Shown here piece by piece: positions 1 through 7,953 of a DNA stretch of 64,000 bases. A program made the position numbers and the translations under genes. The notes beneath the pieces are model-generated. The model saw only the letters and a list, made by a program, of their open reading frames with translations, ran no database searches and was not told the DNA's origin. How positions within the stretch are numbered: the stretch's first letter is position 1; every line of letters begins with the position of its first letter. Source of the stretch: Bacillota bacterium (GTDB lineage Bacteria > Bacillota > Sulfobacillia > JAIMAT01); NCBI GenBank assembly GCA_029960955.1, contig JASBVS010000002.1, positions 82,470-146,469 of the forward strand. Direction: 5' to 3'.

Positions 1-486
1 CGGCGGCGGCGGCCGGACAGAAACTGCCGCGCGCAGCCGCGGTTTTGTCCGCGGGTCAAGGTGTCGGTGAGACGGGGGGCGGCATCCCAACCGCTTCCGC
101 CGGCCTTGGCAGGATGCCCGATGCCCGGGCGGGCGCGAGAGCGCCGCGCTGGCCGGTCCCAACCCGGCCGGCGCCAACAGAATCGCCGGGACGCCCCGGC
201 TAGGGGCCGGGACGATCCTTCCGCGCGATGGCGCGCCTGCCGGCGGGCGCTGGCTTGCCCGTACGGCCTCGATCGGGCGCGACAAAGCGTGGATCCGCGG
301 CGAGGACGTGCCCCCGCGAAACCGGCGACCGAGCGCATCCGGGATCAGTGTGTCCACCCCGGGTCGCGACGCTCCGGCCAGCCGGCGTACCGGGATCAGC
401 ATTCCCGCCGATCGGAGGTGCCGTTAAAGCCAGCGGCGGAGGAGTTTTTTGCCCTTTTTGCGGCACCCACAGGGGAGGGTGGTGTC
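1..486. other. Gene-free stretch upstream of the element gene
   Basis: The frame of the downstream gene stays open back to position 61, but no codon before 487 has a good ribosome binding site. I see no recognisable protein here. A 10-base direct repeat CCGGGATCAG occurs at 339-348 and 390-399, and an imperfect inverted repeat (GGACAGAAAC ... GGTTTTGTCC) lies at about 14-50. These could be binding or processing sites of the element, but nothing identifies them. Confidence 0.4.
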
Positions 487-2196
487 ATGCCGCCAGTGGT
501 TTCTTCGACGGCTGTGTCCGTCGAATCCCAACACGAGACGCCCGCTACTGCGGCCAAGACGGCCATCATTAAATCCACTGAGTACGTGGCGGTCATCGAT
601 CGCCAGGGCCGTTTGGCGAAAGATCCAATACCGCGCCGACGGGCCGTAAGCCTCGAAATCGCGGGCAAAGCCTGGTGGATCAGCGATAACCTTATCCAGA
701 TCAGCGAGTCGATCTCAGCTGAGGCGGTGATCTGGACAGATCCATATCAGCTGCGCAAGCGCCTTGAAAACCTCATCCGGTTGACAGGGACTCTCGTGAT
801 TAAGCGGCGCATCCGCGGACAGTACGCGGCTCGGACGCGCGATCTAATCGCGACATTCGGCCAAAGCGCGGATATTCACGAGCTGTTGGGCGATGAGCCG
901 GCCTCACCGATCCATCCGCTTCCAGAATCGCAGGAGATCCCGAAATATCCGGTGATCCGCCCGGAGCTGTCCCGCAGTGAAAAGAAGCGGATCCTCGCCG
1001 CCGTGCGCGCCTTGCCACGCCATCCGGCGGCAAATGGCCAACCGCGCGAGGTCGCGATGGCAATCGCATCTCTCGCCGCACAGCATGTTTCAGCCGCCGA
1101 GGTCGACCTCCGCATGTGGCGGGCCGCCGCGCGCCCGTGGCGCGATCTCGGTGACGGGGCCGTGATCCTGCGCTACACGATCCCTACCATTGAAAATGCA
1201 GGACAGCTGGTCAAGGTCGAAGCTCACGGATGGGGCTCGAACGATAATCCCAATTCATTTGACAGCAAGACAAACATCGATCACATCAAGACGCGCTCTC
1301 ATGATCCGGTGGAGCTGCAAACGGAGTTGGCCGAGGAGCATCGCAAGCGCCACAGGCCGATTCTGGCAGTGTCACGGGGGAGCGTTTGGGTTGTCGCCAG
1401 GACTTGGCAGCGGATCGCGATCGACGCGAAATATGCAGATGGAAGCATCCGTTACATCGGCGGCCACGACGTCACGCCCTGGGGCGTGGTCTACGTGCCG
1501 GCCGAGATCGCCGATCGCGGATGCCGCGACGGGCGGCGCCAGCGGCTGTGGGCGCTTTGGCGGGCGGTGGAGGTTATCCGCGGCGAAATAATCAGCGCGC
1601 CTGAGCCAGAGAAAAATAAGGACGTCGAAGCCCCGACGACAACTCCTAACCATGGCGATCCACGCCGGGGGATGGCTTTGGACGCATACGCCAGGGCCAT
1701 CGAGGAGCTCGTCGAAGCGAAAACTGACCTTGAATCCGCGCTGACCGAAATCCGCTTGATGACCATGCGGACGCTGTTTAACACGAAATCCGATAATTGG
1801 CTGCTAGCGCTGGACTGGGATCATCCCGCCGTGCGCGAGAGGCTGCGTAAGGTTGTCAACACACAGGGATACCGATGCGCGAAGAAAAAGCTGTGGAGGT
1901 CCGAAACTTACAGGTCGCTTATCGATGAAAAGATTGCGCTCGAGCAGCGAGTTACATCGCTCAGCGATGAGCTATCCAGGGCGAAGTTTGGAATCTACTA
2001 TGCGCCGCAAATGAAGACGAATGTCGAGCATCGTATGAATGAGCTGCGCGACGAGCGGAGGAAGCTGATGGCGCAGCGGAAGGCGCTCCGGAAACAAGGC
2101 GCGCCCACCGATGGGATCGACGCGAGGATCAAGGTGGTCGAGCGGATCGTCCGGGAGCTCGGGCGGGCGCTGGAGCGCGCCGTGGCGATCCCGTGA
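487..2196 (+). CDS. Hypothetical protein of the integrated element
   Basis: I do not recognise this 569-residue protein. The ATG at 487 was chosen because AGGGGAGGG at 471-479 is a strong ribosome binding site 7 bases upstream; longer in-frame versions back to 61 lack one. There is no signal peptide or obvious membrane segment. The N-terminal 120 residues are mixed and basic, the middle has several Trp-rich strands, and the C-terminal third (from about residue 400) is highly charged and reads as coiled coil with Lys/Arg/Glu heptads. G+C is clearly lower than in host genes and codon use is less biased to G/C at third positions, which supports acquisition by transfer. It precedes an excisionase-like gene and the att scar, so a role in replication or transfer of the element is possible but unproven. 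Confidence 0.7.
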   Translation: MPPVVSSTAVSVESQHETPATAAKTAIIKSTEYVAVIDRQGRLAKDPIPRRRAVSLEIAGKAWWISDNLIQISESISAEAVIWTDPYQLRKRLENLIRLTGTLVIKRRIRGQYAARTRDLIATFGQSADIHELLGDEPASPIHPLPESQEIPKYPVIRPELSRSEKKRILAAVRALPRHPAANGQPREVAMAIASLAAQHVSAAEVDLRMWRAAARPWRDLGDGAVILRYTIPTIENAGQLVKVEAHGWGSNDNPNSFDSKTNIDHIKTRSHDPVELQTELAEEHRKRHRPILAVSRGSVWVVARTWQRIAIDAKYADGSIRYIGGHDVTPWGVVYVPAEIADRGCRDGRRQRLWALWRAVEVIRGEIISAPEPEKNKDVEAPTTTPNHGDPRRGMALDAYARAIEELVEAKTDLESALTEIRLMTMRTLFNTKSDNWLLALDWDHPAVRERLRKVVNTQGYRCAKKKLWRSETYRSLIDEKIALEQRVTSLSDELSRAKFGIYYAPQMKTNVEHRMNELRDERRKLMAQRKALRKQGAPTDGIDARIKVVERIVRELGRALERAVAIP

Positions 2197-2246
2197 CGGG
2201 TGGCCCCGCCGGGCGGGGGCCGCTTCCTTTATGAGAGGTGATCGGC

Positions 2247-2465
2247 TTGGACGCGCTGATGACCCGGGCGGAGCTCGCCTCCGCGCTCCACGTGTCCGTG
2301 CGCACGGTCGCGCGTCTCACGGCCGCCGGCCGCATCCCGGTCATCAACGTCGGCCGCCGGCGGCTGTACCGGCTCGAGGACGTGCTGACCGCGCTCTCGT
2401 CCGACGACCCACCCGGCCGCCGGCCAGCGCGCCGCGGCCGGCCGCGGAAGCCGCTGCCCGCCTGA
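2247..2465 (+). CDS. Helix-turn-helix excisionase-like DNA-binding protein
   Basis: A small protein of about 72 residues. Residues 4-50 form the HTH_17/excisionase fold shared by Xis and MerR-like proteins: a first helix with TRAELASALHVS, a recognition helix with RTVARL, and a wing ending in GRRRLYRLEDV. The tail is Arg/Pro-rich. The start is probably TTG 2247, with GAGAGGTGAT just upstream, although GTG 2238 in the same frame is possible. Xis proteins bend DNA at attachment sites and steer a tyrosine integrase toward excision. This gene lies 160 bases from the tRNA scar, which is where a xis gene is expected. No integrase follows it, so it could also be an ordinary regulator of the element. 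Confidence 0.75.
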   Translation: MDALMTRAELASALHVSVRTVARLTAAGRIPVINVGRRRLYRLEDVLTALSSDDPPGRRPARRGRPRKPLPA

Positions 2466-2482
2466 CTCCGCTCCGCCGCTCG

Positions 2483-2501
2483 TGGTGTAAATCTGGTGTA
2501 A
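2483..2501. repeat. Direct repeat TGGTGTAA x2, 11-bp period, beside the att scar
   Basis: TGGTGTAA occurs at 2483-2490 and again at 2494-2501, one helical turn apart, between the excisionase-like gene and the tRNA scar. Phased short repeats in this position resemble arm-type or Xis binding sites. This is an inference from position and spacing only. Confidence 0.4.
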
Positions 2502-2624
2502 GACTTATGTCCTATGTGGGCATCGCGGGGCACTTTCTGTCATGTTATGTCACCTGGCAGCATCATCCATCCGTTGAGCGGAGCCGCTAAATGGCTCCTG
2601 GCAAGTAATGCCGTGAACCATGTC

Positions 2625-2674
2625 TGTGTTTGACGTACACGGGGTCAGAGGTTCAAGTCCTCTACCGCCCACCA
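2625..2674 (+). other. Truncated tRNA-Val(GAC): attachment-site scar
   Basis: The 3' half of a tRNA is intact: anticodon stem TGTGT (2625-2629), loop with anticodon GAC (2632-2634), paired stem ACACG (2637-2641), variable loop, T stem AGAGG/CCTCT around TTCAAGT, acceptor strand ACCGCCC, discriminator A and encoded CCA (2672-2674). The bases upstream do not form a D arm or the matching acceptor strand GGGCGGT, so this is not a functional tRNA gene. Many elements integrate into tRNA 3' halves and leave such a copy at their far end. The working tRNA-Val(GAC) should lie at the element's other end, left of the window. Confidence 0.85.
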
Positions 2675-2698
2675 CAAACGAGCCTTGATTGAAGCCGG

Positions 2699-2731
2699 AA
2701 TCGCCCGCCCCGCAAGGGAAAGCGGGCGATT
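2699..2731 (+). terminator. Hairpin after the tRNA-Val scar, probably the old tRNA terminator
   Basis: AATCGCCCGC (2699-2708) pairs perfectly with GCGGGCGATT (2722-2731). It lies 25 bases after the tRNA CCA end, where the native tRNA terminator would be. The T run is short. Confidence 0.55.
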
Positions 2732-2992
2732 TCCATATCGCCGCCGGGCCGGCACGGCGCACCTTCCGACGCTCGAACGAGCCGGGGAGTTCAGCCGCCT
2801 CCTCCCGGCGTGGATGGTCCCGCTGGCGCGTCGGCGGCAAGCGAAGCGGAGGACGGCAGATCGCATGCATTCTTCCAGCTCTTCCATAGAGACGCAGCTT
2901 CGCGGACTTCCTAGACTTGCCCATGGGTTCCCCTTCCGGCCCGGGACGGTCGGGAGCCCGACTCCACCCCAACGCCGAAAGAGGTGCTGCCT
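2732..2992. other. Intergenic region with no recognisable gene
   Basis: Between the tRNA terminator and the spore hydrolase gene I see no protein with family features and no clear promoter. G+C returns to the host level here, in keeping with the element ending at 2674. Confidence 0.4.
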
Positions 2993-3865
2993 TTGACGAA
3001 ACGGCGCAACAGGGTCGGAACCCGGGCAGGTCGCCTGGTGCGAAGTCTCCTTCTGCCCGTCGCCGTCGCCGGCTTGGCGGTCGTGCTGGCCCTTCCCGCC
3101 CAGCCGGCGCAGGCGACGAGTCTCTACACGGTCCGGCCGGGCGACACCCTCTACACCATCGGGCAGGCGCACGGCGTCGACTACCGCTCCATCATGAGCG
3201 CCAACGGCCTGGCCTCCAGCTGGATCTATCCGGGCCAGCGGCTCTTCCTGCCGGACGCCGGGGTGCCGTACACGGTCCGCCCGGGCGACACGCTCTGGCT
3301 GATCGCCCAGCGCTTCGGCGTGAGCGTGGGGGCGATCGAGGCGGCCAACGGGCTGCAGAGCAGCTGGATCTACCCCGGCCAGGTCCTCTCGGTCCCGGCC
3401 GGTTCCTCCTCAGCGACGCCGACGCCGGCACCGGCGCCGGCTCCCGCGCCCTCCTCCGGCGGGACGGCCGGCTCCGGGGGGACGGTGGTGCAGCTGGCTC
3501 CCGGTGAGCGCGACCTGCTGGCGCGGCTGGTGACCGCCGAGGCGGGCGGCGAGCCCTTCCTGGCGCAGGTGGGGGTGGCCGCCGTGGTGCTCAACCGCGT
3601 GCGCAGCCCGCAGTTCCCCGACACGGTCACCGCGGTCATCTACCAGGTGGACGCCTGGGGCAACTACCAGTTCACGCCGGTGCTGAACGGCTGGATCAAC
3701 CACCCGGCCACGGCCAGCGCCTACCAGGCGGTCGACGAGGCGCTCTCCGGCGTGGACCCCACCGGCGGGGCGCTCTACTTCTGGGAGACCGGGGCGATCG
3801 GCAACCCGTATCTCCTCGGCCTTCCGGTCACGGCGCAGATCGGGCGTGTCACCTTCGCCCTCTGA
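2993..3865 (+). CDS. LysM-repeat SleB/CwlJ-family spore cortex-lytic hydrolase
   Basis: Secreted cell-wall hydrolase of about 290 residues. TTG 2993 is preferred because GAGGTG ends 6 bases before it; GTG 2984 in frame is the alternative. A basic N-terminus and hydrophobic core (about residues 16-41) form a signal peptide ending PAQA. Two LysM domains follow (about 44-88 and 92-137), both starting YTVRPGDTL and both containing SSWIYPGQ, so they bind peptidoglycan glycan chains. After a Pro/Ala/Gly-rich linker, the C-terminal 115 residues are the Hydrolase_2 domain with its acidic start (LLARLVTAEAGGEP) and GVAAVVLNRV. Family members are lytic transglycosylases that open spore cortex at germination or act on vegetative wall. 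The gene stands alone, just right of the element scar. Confidence 0.88.
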   Translation: MTKRRNRVGTRAGRLVRSLLLPVAVAGLAVVLALPAQPAQATSLYTVRPGDTLYTIGQAHGVDYRSIMSANGLASSWIYPGQRLFLPDAGVPYTVRPGDTLWLIAQRFGVSVGAIEAANGLQSSWIYPGQVLSVPAGSSSATPTPAPAPAPAPSSGGTAGSGGTVVQLAPGERDLLARLVTAEAGGEPFLAQVGVAAVVLNRVRSPQFPDTVTAVIYQVDAWGNYQFTPVLNGWINHPATASAYQAVDEALSGVDPTGGALYFWETGAIGNPYLLGLPVTAQIGRVTFAL

Positions 3866-3903
3866 GGGGCGGGGGAGCGGCGCCAGCCGTAACGGGGGAA
3901 CTT

Positions 3904-3944
3904 GCAGGGGGGCGGCTCCCCGGGGGGCCGCCCCCCGCCTGCCG
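3904..3944 (+). terminator. Strong G+C hairpin after the LysM hydrolase
   Basis: GCAGGGGGGCGGC pairs with the downstream GCCGCCCCCCGCCTGC (a two-base bulge) around a TCCCCGGGG loop region. There is no T run, so termination is likely but not certain. Confidence 0.45.
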
Positions 3945-4058
3945 AGGGCGCCTCATCTCCCGCGGGACGCGTCTGGACCCGGCCGCCGGGAAGGTGCAAG
4001 ATGGCTGCTTGGGTGAGACCGTGCACCGCCGGGCGCGGTGCGACGAGGGGCGGAGAGG

Positions 4059-4988
4059 ATGGCGGGAGAGTCGGTCCTGCGGCCCATCTTCCAGCGGCTG
4101 GCCACCAGCCGGAGGATGGCCCGGCTGGCGCAGACGCGAGGCCTCAGCCGCGCGGCGCGACGCTTCGTGATCGCCGAGGAGCTGGACGGCGCCGTCCGCG
4201 GCGCGGCGGAGCTGAACGCGCAGGGCATCGGCGTGACGCTGGACAACCTGGCCGAGTCGGTGACCAGCGTCGAGGCGGCGCGCGCCTCCGCGGCGGAGTA
4301 CCGGCGGATCCTCCAGAGCTTGGAGGAGGCCCGCCTTCCTGACACCAACGTCTCGATCAAGCTGACCGGCTTCGGCATCGACGCCTCGGAGTCCGACTGC
4401 TACGCCCTGGTGGAGGATGTGGTCCGGCAGGCGGCGGCGGGCGGGCGCCTGGTCTGGATCGACATGGAGGCGTCGCCCTATGTCGACCGCACGCTCGGCC
4501 TCTACCGGCGCCTGCGCGAGGCGGGCCTGGAGAACGTCGGGGTGGTGCTGCAGGCCTACCTCTACCGGACGCCGGACGACCTGGCGGCGCTCGCTTCCTA
4601 CCGGCCGGCGGTCCGGATCGTCAAGGGCGCCTACTCCGAGCCGCCGTCGCTGGCCATGCAGGACCGCGAGGCGATCCGGCAAGCCTTCCGCCGTCTCACC
4701 CTGGCGAGCCTCGCCAACGGCAACTTCACGGCCATCGCCACCCACGACGACGGGCTGATCCGCCCGTTGCGCCAGGCGCTCCGGGAGCGAGCGATCGACC
4801 GCTCGCGCTACGAGTGGCAGATGCTCTACGGGATCCGCCCGGAGCTGCCCCGCCAGCTGGTCGCGCAGGGCGAGCACGCGCGCCTCTACGTGCCCTTCGG
4901 CCGCGCCTGGTTCCCCTACTTCATGCGCCGGCTGGCCGAGCGGCCGGCGGACATCTGGCTCCTCCTGGGCCGGGGGGAGGGCCTCTAG
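4059..4988 (+). CDS. Proline dehydrogenase (FAD-dependent)
   Basis: A 309-residue monofunctional proline dehydrogenase, the usual size for the Gram-positive PutB/FadM type. It oxidises proline to pyrroline-5-carboxylate with FAD and passes electrons to the quinone pool. The family's TIM-barrel motifs appear in order: NVSIKLTGFG, LVWIDMEASPYVDRTL, VVLQAYLYRT, VRIVKGAYSEP, TAIATHDD, and near the C-terminus EWQMLYGIRPEL and RLYVPFGRAWFPYFMRRLAERP, which carries the Arg pair that grips proline. ATG 4059 is chosen over GTG 4038 because GAGGGG at 4045-4050 is well spaced from it. No pyrroline-5-carboxylate dehydrogenase is adjacent, so the second step is elsewhere. Confidence 0.93.
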   Translation: MAGESVLRPIFQRLATSRRMARLAQTRGLSRAARRFVIAEELDGAVRGAAELNAQGIGVTLDNLAESVTSVEAARASAAEYRRILQSLEEARLPDTNVSIKLTGFGIDASESDCYALVEDVVRQAAAGGRLVWIDMEASPYVDRTLGLYRRLREAGLENVGVVLQAYLYRTPDDLAALASYRPAVRIVKGAYSEPPSLAMQDREAIRQAFRRLTLASLANGNFTAIATHDDGLIRPLRQALRERAIDRSRYEWQMLYGIRPELPRQLVAQGEHARLYVPFGRAWFPYFMRRLAERPADIWLLLGRGEGL

Positions 4989-5156
4989 CCCGGCCTTTGC
5001 CACCCTTCCGCCGCCTGCCCTTCCCGCCGGGCGGAAGCGCAGGCTCCCGTTTTGTAACCGTTCCGTAATCCAGTGCCCCCCCGTCCGCCACCGACAGCCG
5101 CTCCCCGCTGCGAACTGCCTATGACGGAAGGCTTCGAAGAAGGGAGTGGGTGGCAG

Positions 5157-6566
5157 GTGGAGAAGCGGGCACGGACCTTGGCCGCCCTGCTCACCGCCTT
5201 CGCGCTCCTCGCCGTCGCCGGCGCTCCGGGGGTCTCCTGGGCCGACGGGCGGGAAGGCGGGCGGGGGGCGAGGGCGGCCGTCGAGTTCAAGGACGTGACG
5301 GAGTATCCGTGGGCGATGTCGGCCATCCAGGCGCTGGCGTCCCGGGGCGTCCTCCAGGGGACGGCGCCGGGCCTCTTCTCGCCGGCGGGCCTGACCACGC
5401 GCGCCGAGATGGCCACCGTGCTGGGACGGCTGATGGGCTGGCAGCCTACGCCCGCAGAGCTGCAGCTGGTCGCCGGCTTCAGGGACGCCGGCCGGATCCC
5501 GGGCTGGGCGCGCGCCTGGGTGGCCGTCGCGGCGCGGAACCGCGTCCTCCTGGGCTTCCCCGGCGGCAGCTTCGGGCCGGAGGCGAGGATCACCTGGGCG
5601 CAGCTGGCCGTCATCGCGGCGCGGGTCTTCAACTACCCGCCCGTTCCGGCCGACCAGGTGCAGCAGCTGCTGGCGCAACTCCCCTACGGGATGGAGACGC
5701 CCGTCTGGGCGGCCGAGGCGGTGGCGCAAAACGTCCAGCAGGGCAACTTCGACGGCATCCTCGCCTACCTCTACCAGCCGGACCGGCCGGTGACGCGGGC
5801 CGAGCTGGCCCTCTTCCTCCAGGCCGCGGTCCAGCATCAGGCCCCGGCGCCGACGCCCCCCGGCCCGCAGGCGACCACGGTGACCGGCACGGTGACGGCC
5901 GTCACCTCGTCGGAGCTGGGCCTCCGTCTCCCGGACGGGACCGGCGTCACCCTGCCGCTGGCCGGCAGCGTGACCGTCTCGGTCTACGGCCAGCCGGGCA
6001 GTCTGCAGGACGTGACCGTCGGCGCGCAGGTGAAGGTGACGCTCGACGCCAGCGCCCACGTCACCTCCATCGAGGTGCTGACGGCGCCGCTTCCTGCGCC
6101 GGTCCAGACTGCGACGGGCTTCGCCGTCGGCTGGGACGCGACCACGGTCACCCTGACCATCTACTCGCCCTCCGCCTCGGGAACCGGTCTCCAGAGCTAC
6201 ACGCTCCTGCCCGGTGCCTCGCTCAAACTGAACGGCGGGACGCTGGGCCAGGCTGAGGCGGCCTCGCTCCTCGGCGAGAGCGTCACCCTCGGCCTCGACG
6301 CGCAGGGCCGGGTGGTGGCGGTCAGCGGCACCACGCCGGCCGCTCCGGTCACCGTCGTCGCCGGCAGCCTGGTCGGGACGGCCACCGGCGGGACGACCGT
6401 GCTCTTCCGGAACGGTACCTTCACCTCGGTCGACCTGGGCCCGCACCCGCTGGCCTTCCGCGCGGGCCAGATGGTCGACCCGGCCACGATCCAAGCCGGC
6501 ACGGCGGTCGTCGTCGACGAGAAGGCGCTGGCCGACGGCTCGGCCCTGGTGATCGTCCAGCGGTGA
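5157..6566 (+). CDS. S-layer homology (SLH) domain surface protein
   Basis: Secreted protein of about 469 residues. GTG 5157 is preferred: AAGGGAG lies about 10 bases upstream and translation begins with a signal peptide (basic start, hydrophobic core, cleavage near VSWA). Three SLH domains follow at about residues 40-95, 100-160 and 165-225, recognised by FKDV, AIQALASRGVLQG, the second FRDA...WVAVAARN and PVTRAELALFL. SLH repeats anchor proteins to pyruvylated wall polysaccharide. The rest is beta-rich and Thr/Val-rich, with repeated segments of the type VTGTVTAV...LPDGTGVTL that resemble small barrel (DUF5666-like) domains. It has no catalytic motif. It may be an S-layer component or an anchored structural protein. 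Confidence 0.85.
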   Translation: MEKRARTLAALLTAFALLAVAGAPGVSWADGREGGRGARAAVEFKDVTEYPWAMSAIQALASRGVLQGTAPGLFSPAGLTTRAEMATVLGRLMGWQPTPAELQLVAGFRDAGRIPGWARAWVAVAARNRVLLGFPGGSFGPEARITWAQLAVIAARVFNYPPVPADQVQQLLAQLPYGMETPVWAAEAVAQNVQQGNFDGILAYLYQPDRPVTRAELALFLQAAVQHQAPAPTPPGPQATTVTGTVTAVTSSELGLRLPDGTGVTLPLAGSVTVSVYGQPGSLQDVTVGAQVKVTLDASAHVTSIEVLTAPLPAPVQTATGFAVGWDATTVTLTIYSPSASGTGLQSYTLLPGASLKLNGGTLGQAEAASLLGESVTLGLDAQGRVVAVSGTTPAAPVTVVAGSLVGTATGGTTVLFRNGTFTSVDLGPHPLAFRAGQMVDPATIQAGTAVVVDEKALADGSALVIVQR

Positions 6567-6626
6567 GCGGGGCGGCCCGGTCCGAGGGCCGAGGTCGCCG
6601 GAGAGCTGCATGCGGAGATCGTCGCT

Positions 6627-6654
6627 CCCGGCCCCGCCCCACGGCGGGGCCGGG
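6627..6654 (+). terminator. Hairpin after the SLH protein gene
   Basis: CCCGGCCCCGC and GCGGGGCCGGG form a perfect 11-bp stem with a short loop, 60 bases after the SLH gene stop. There is no long T run. Confidence 0.55.
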
Positions 6655-6768
6655 CCGCTTCCCGGGGCGGAAGGGGGGCGGAAGGGCCAGGAACTCGCAC
6701 CCCGCGGCTCGAAGAGCTTGCCGACCCCCGAAGGTGGCCGGCCGACCCGCGCGAGGGAGTGAGTTCCG

Positions 6769-7953
6769 ATGCCGCTCGATCCGCTGGACCTGCTCGAGAG
6801 CGAACGCTGGTTGCGCGAGGACGAGCGCCAGATCCGCGAGGCGGTCCGCCGCTTCGTCGACCAGGAGGTGCTGCCCCTCGTCCGCGACGCCTGGGAGGAA
6901 GGACGCTTCCCCCGCCGGCTGATCCCCCGGATGGGGCAGCTGGGGCTGCTGGGCGCCGACCTGCCGGAGGAGTACGGCGGCGCGGGCATGGAGGCGGTGG
7001 GGTACGGGCTGATCATGCAGGAGCTGGAACGGGCCGACTCCGGCATCCGCAGCTTCGCCTCCGTGCAGGGCGGGCTGGTCATGCACGCCATCTACGCTTA
7101 CGGCTCGGAGGAGCAGCGGCGGCGATGGCTGCCTCCTCTCGCCCGGGGCGAGGCCGTGGGCTGCTTCGGGCTGACCGAGCCGGGAGCCGGCAGCGACCCG
7201 GGCGCGATGCGGACGCGGGCGCGCCGCGACGGCGACGGCTGGCGGCTGAACGGGAGCAAGATGTGGATCACCAACGCGCCCATCGCCGACGTGGCGGTGG
7301 TCTGGGCGCGGGAGGAGAGCGAGGCGGGTCCGGGCCGCGTGCTGGGCTTCCTGGTGGAGCGGGGGACGCCCGGATTCCGCGCCGAGCCCATCCACCACAA
7401 GGCGTCCATGCGCTGCTCGGAGACGGGTTCGCTGGAGCTCCAGGACGTCCGGGTGGACGAGCAGGCGCGCCTGCCCGGGGCGGAGAGCCTGCGCGCCCCC
7501 CTCTCCTGCCTGGACCAGGCGCGTTACAGCATCGCCTGGGGGACGGTGGGCGCGGCTGCGGCCTGCCTGGAGGAGGCGCTGGCCTGGGCGCAGGCGCGGG
7601 AGAGCTTCGGCGCGCCCATCGCCGCCCGCCAGATGATCCAGGAGCGGCTGGTGGCCATGGCCTCCAACCTGGCGGAGATGCGCATGACCGCGCTCCAGGT
7701 GGGCCGCCTGAAGGAGGCCGGCGAGCTGGACCCCGTCCAGATCTCCCTGGCCAAGCGGAACAACGCCCGCAAGGCGCTGGAGATCGCCCGCCAGGCCCGG
7801 GCCATCCTGGGCGCCAGCGGCATCTCCCTCGAGTACGCCTCCATCCGCCACATGCTCAACCTGGAGACGGTCGAGACCTACGAGGGGACGTACGAGGTGC
7901 ACACCCTCGCCCTGGGCCGCACCATCACCGGTTTCAACGCCTTCGGCCGCTGA
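6769..7953 (+). CDS. Acyl-CoA dehydrogenase, glutaryl-CoA dehydrogenase-like
   Basis: A 394-residue flavoprotein of the acyl-CoA dehydrogenase family. The N-terminal helical domain has YGLIMQELERADSGIRS; the FAD-binding loop reads CFGLTEPGAGSDPGAM; then comes LNGSKMWITNAPIADV; the catalytic Glu lies in ETVETYEGTYEVHTLALGR near the C-terminus. GSDPGAM and TYEGT are the spellings seen in the glutaryl-CoA dehydrogenase branch, which oxidises and decarboxylates glutaryl-CoA to crotonyl-CoA, though short-chain acyl-CoA cannot be excluded. ATG 6769 follows GAGGGAGTGAG. The last 20 bases overlap the convergent antiporter gene. No electron-transfer flavoprotein genes are nearby. Confidence 0.88.
   Translation: MPLDPLDLLESERWLREDERQIREAVRRFVDQEVLPLVRDAWEEGRFPRRLIPRMGQLGLLGADLPEEYGGAGMEAVGYGLIMQELERADSGIRSFASVQGGLVMHAIYAYGSEEQRRRWLPPLARGEAVGCFGLTEPGAGSDPGAMRTRARRDGDGWRLNGSKMWITNAPIADVAVVWAREESEAGPGRVLGFLVERGTPGFRAEPIHHKASMRCSETGSLELQDVRVDEQARLPGAESLRAPLSCLDQARYSIAWGTVGAAAACLEEALAWAQARESFGAPIAARQMIQERLVAMASNLAEMRMTALQVGRLKEAGELDPVQISLAKRNNARKALEIARQARAILGASGISLEYASIRHMLNLETVETYEGTYEVHTLALGRTITGFNAFGR

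Larger units (their letters stand above)
1..2674. mobile_element. Right end of an integrated genetic element in tRNA-Val
   Basis: The segment ends at a truncated tRNA-Val 3' half, has an excisionase-like gene next to that scar, and carries a gene with visibly lower G+C than the rest: positions 1861-1920 count to about 52% G+C, against about 82% for a sample line of the ABC-F gene (28141-28200). No integrase is inside the window. If the element follows the usual tRNA-integration layout, the intact tRNA and the integrase lie to the left. The kind of element (ICE, IME or phage remnant) cannot be told from this piece. Confidence 0.75.

Noticed and set aside
2599..2674. Complete tRNA-Val gene
   Set aside because: Only the half from the anticodon stem onward pairs. 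The bases where the acceptor 5' strand and D arm should be do not match, so it is a scar.
3849..7091. 1080-codon minus-strand frame
   Set aside because: It runs opposite proline dehydrogenase, the SLH gene and the start of the acyl-CoA dehydrogenase, which all have family motifs; the frame has none.
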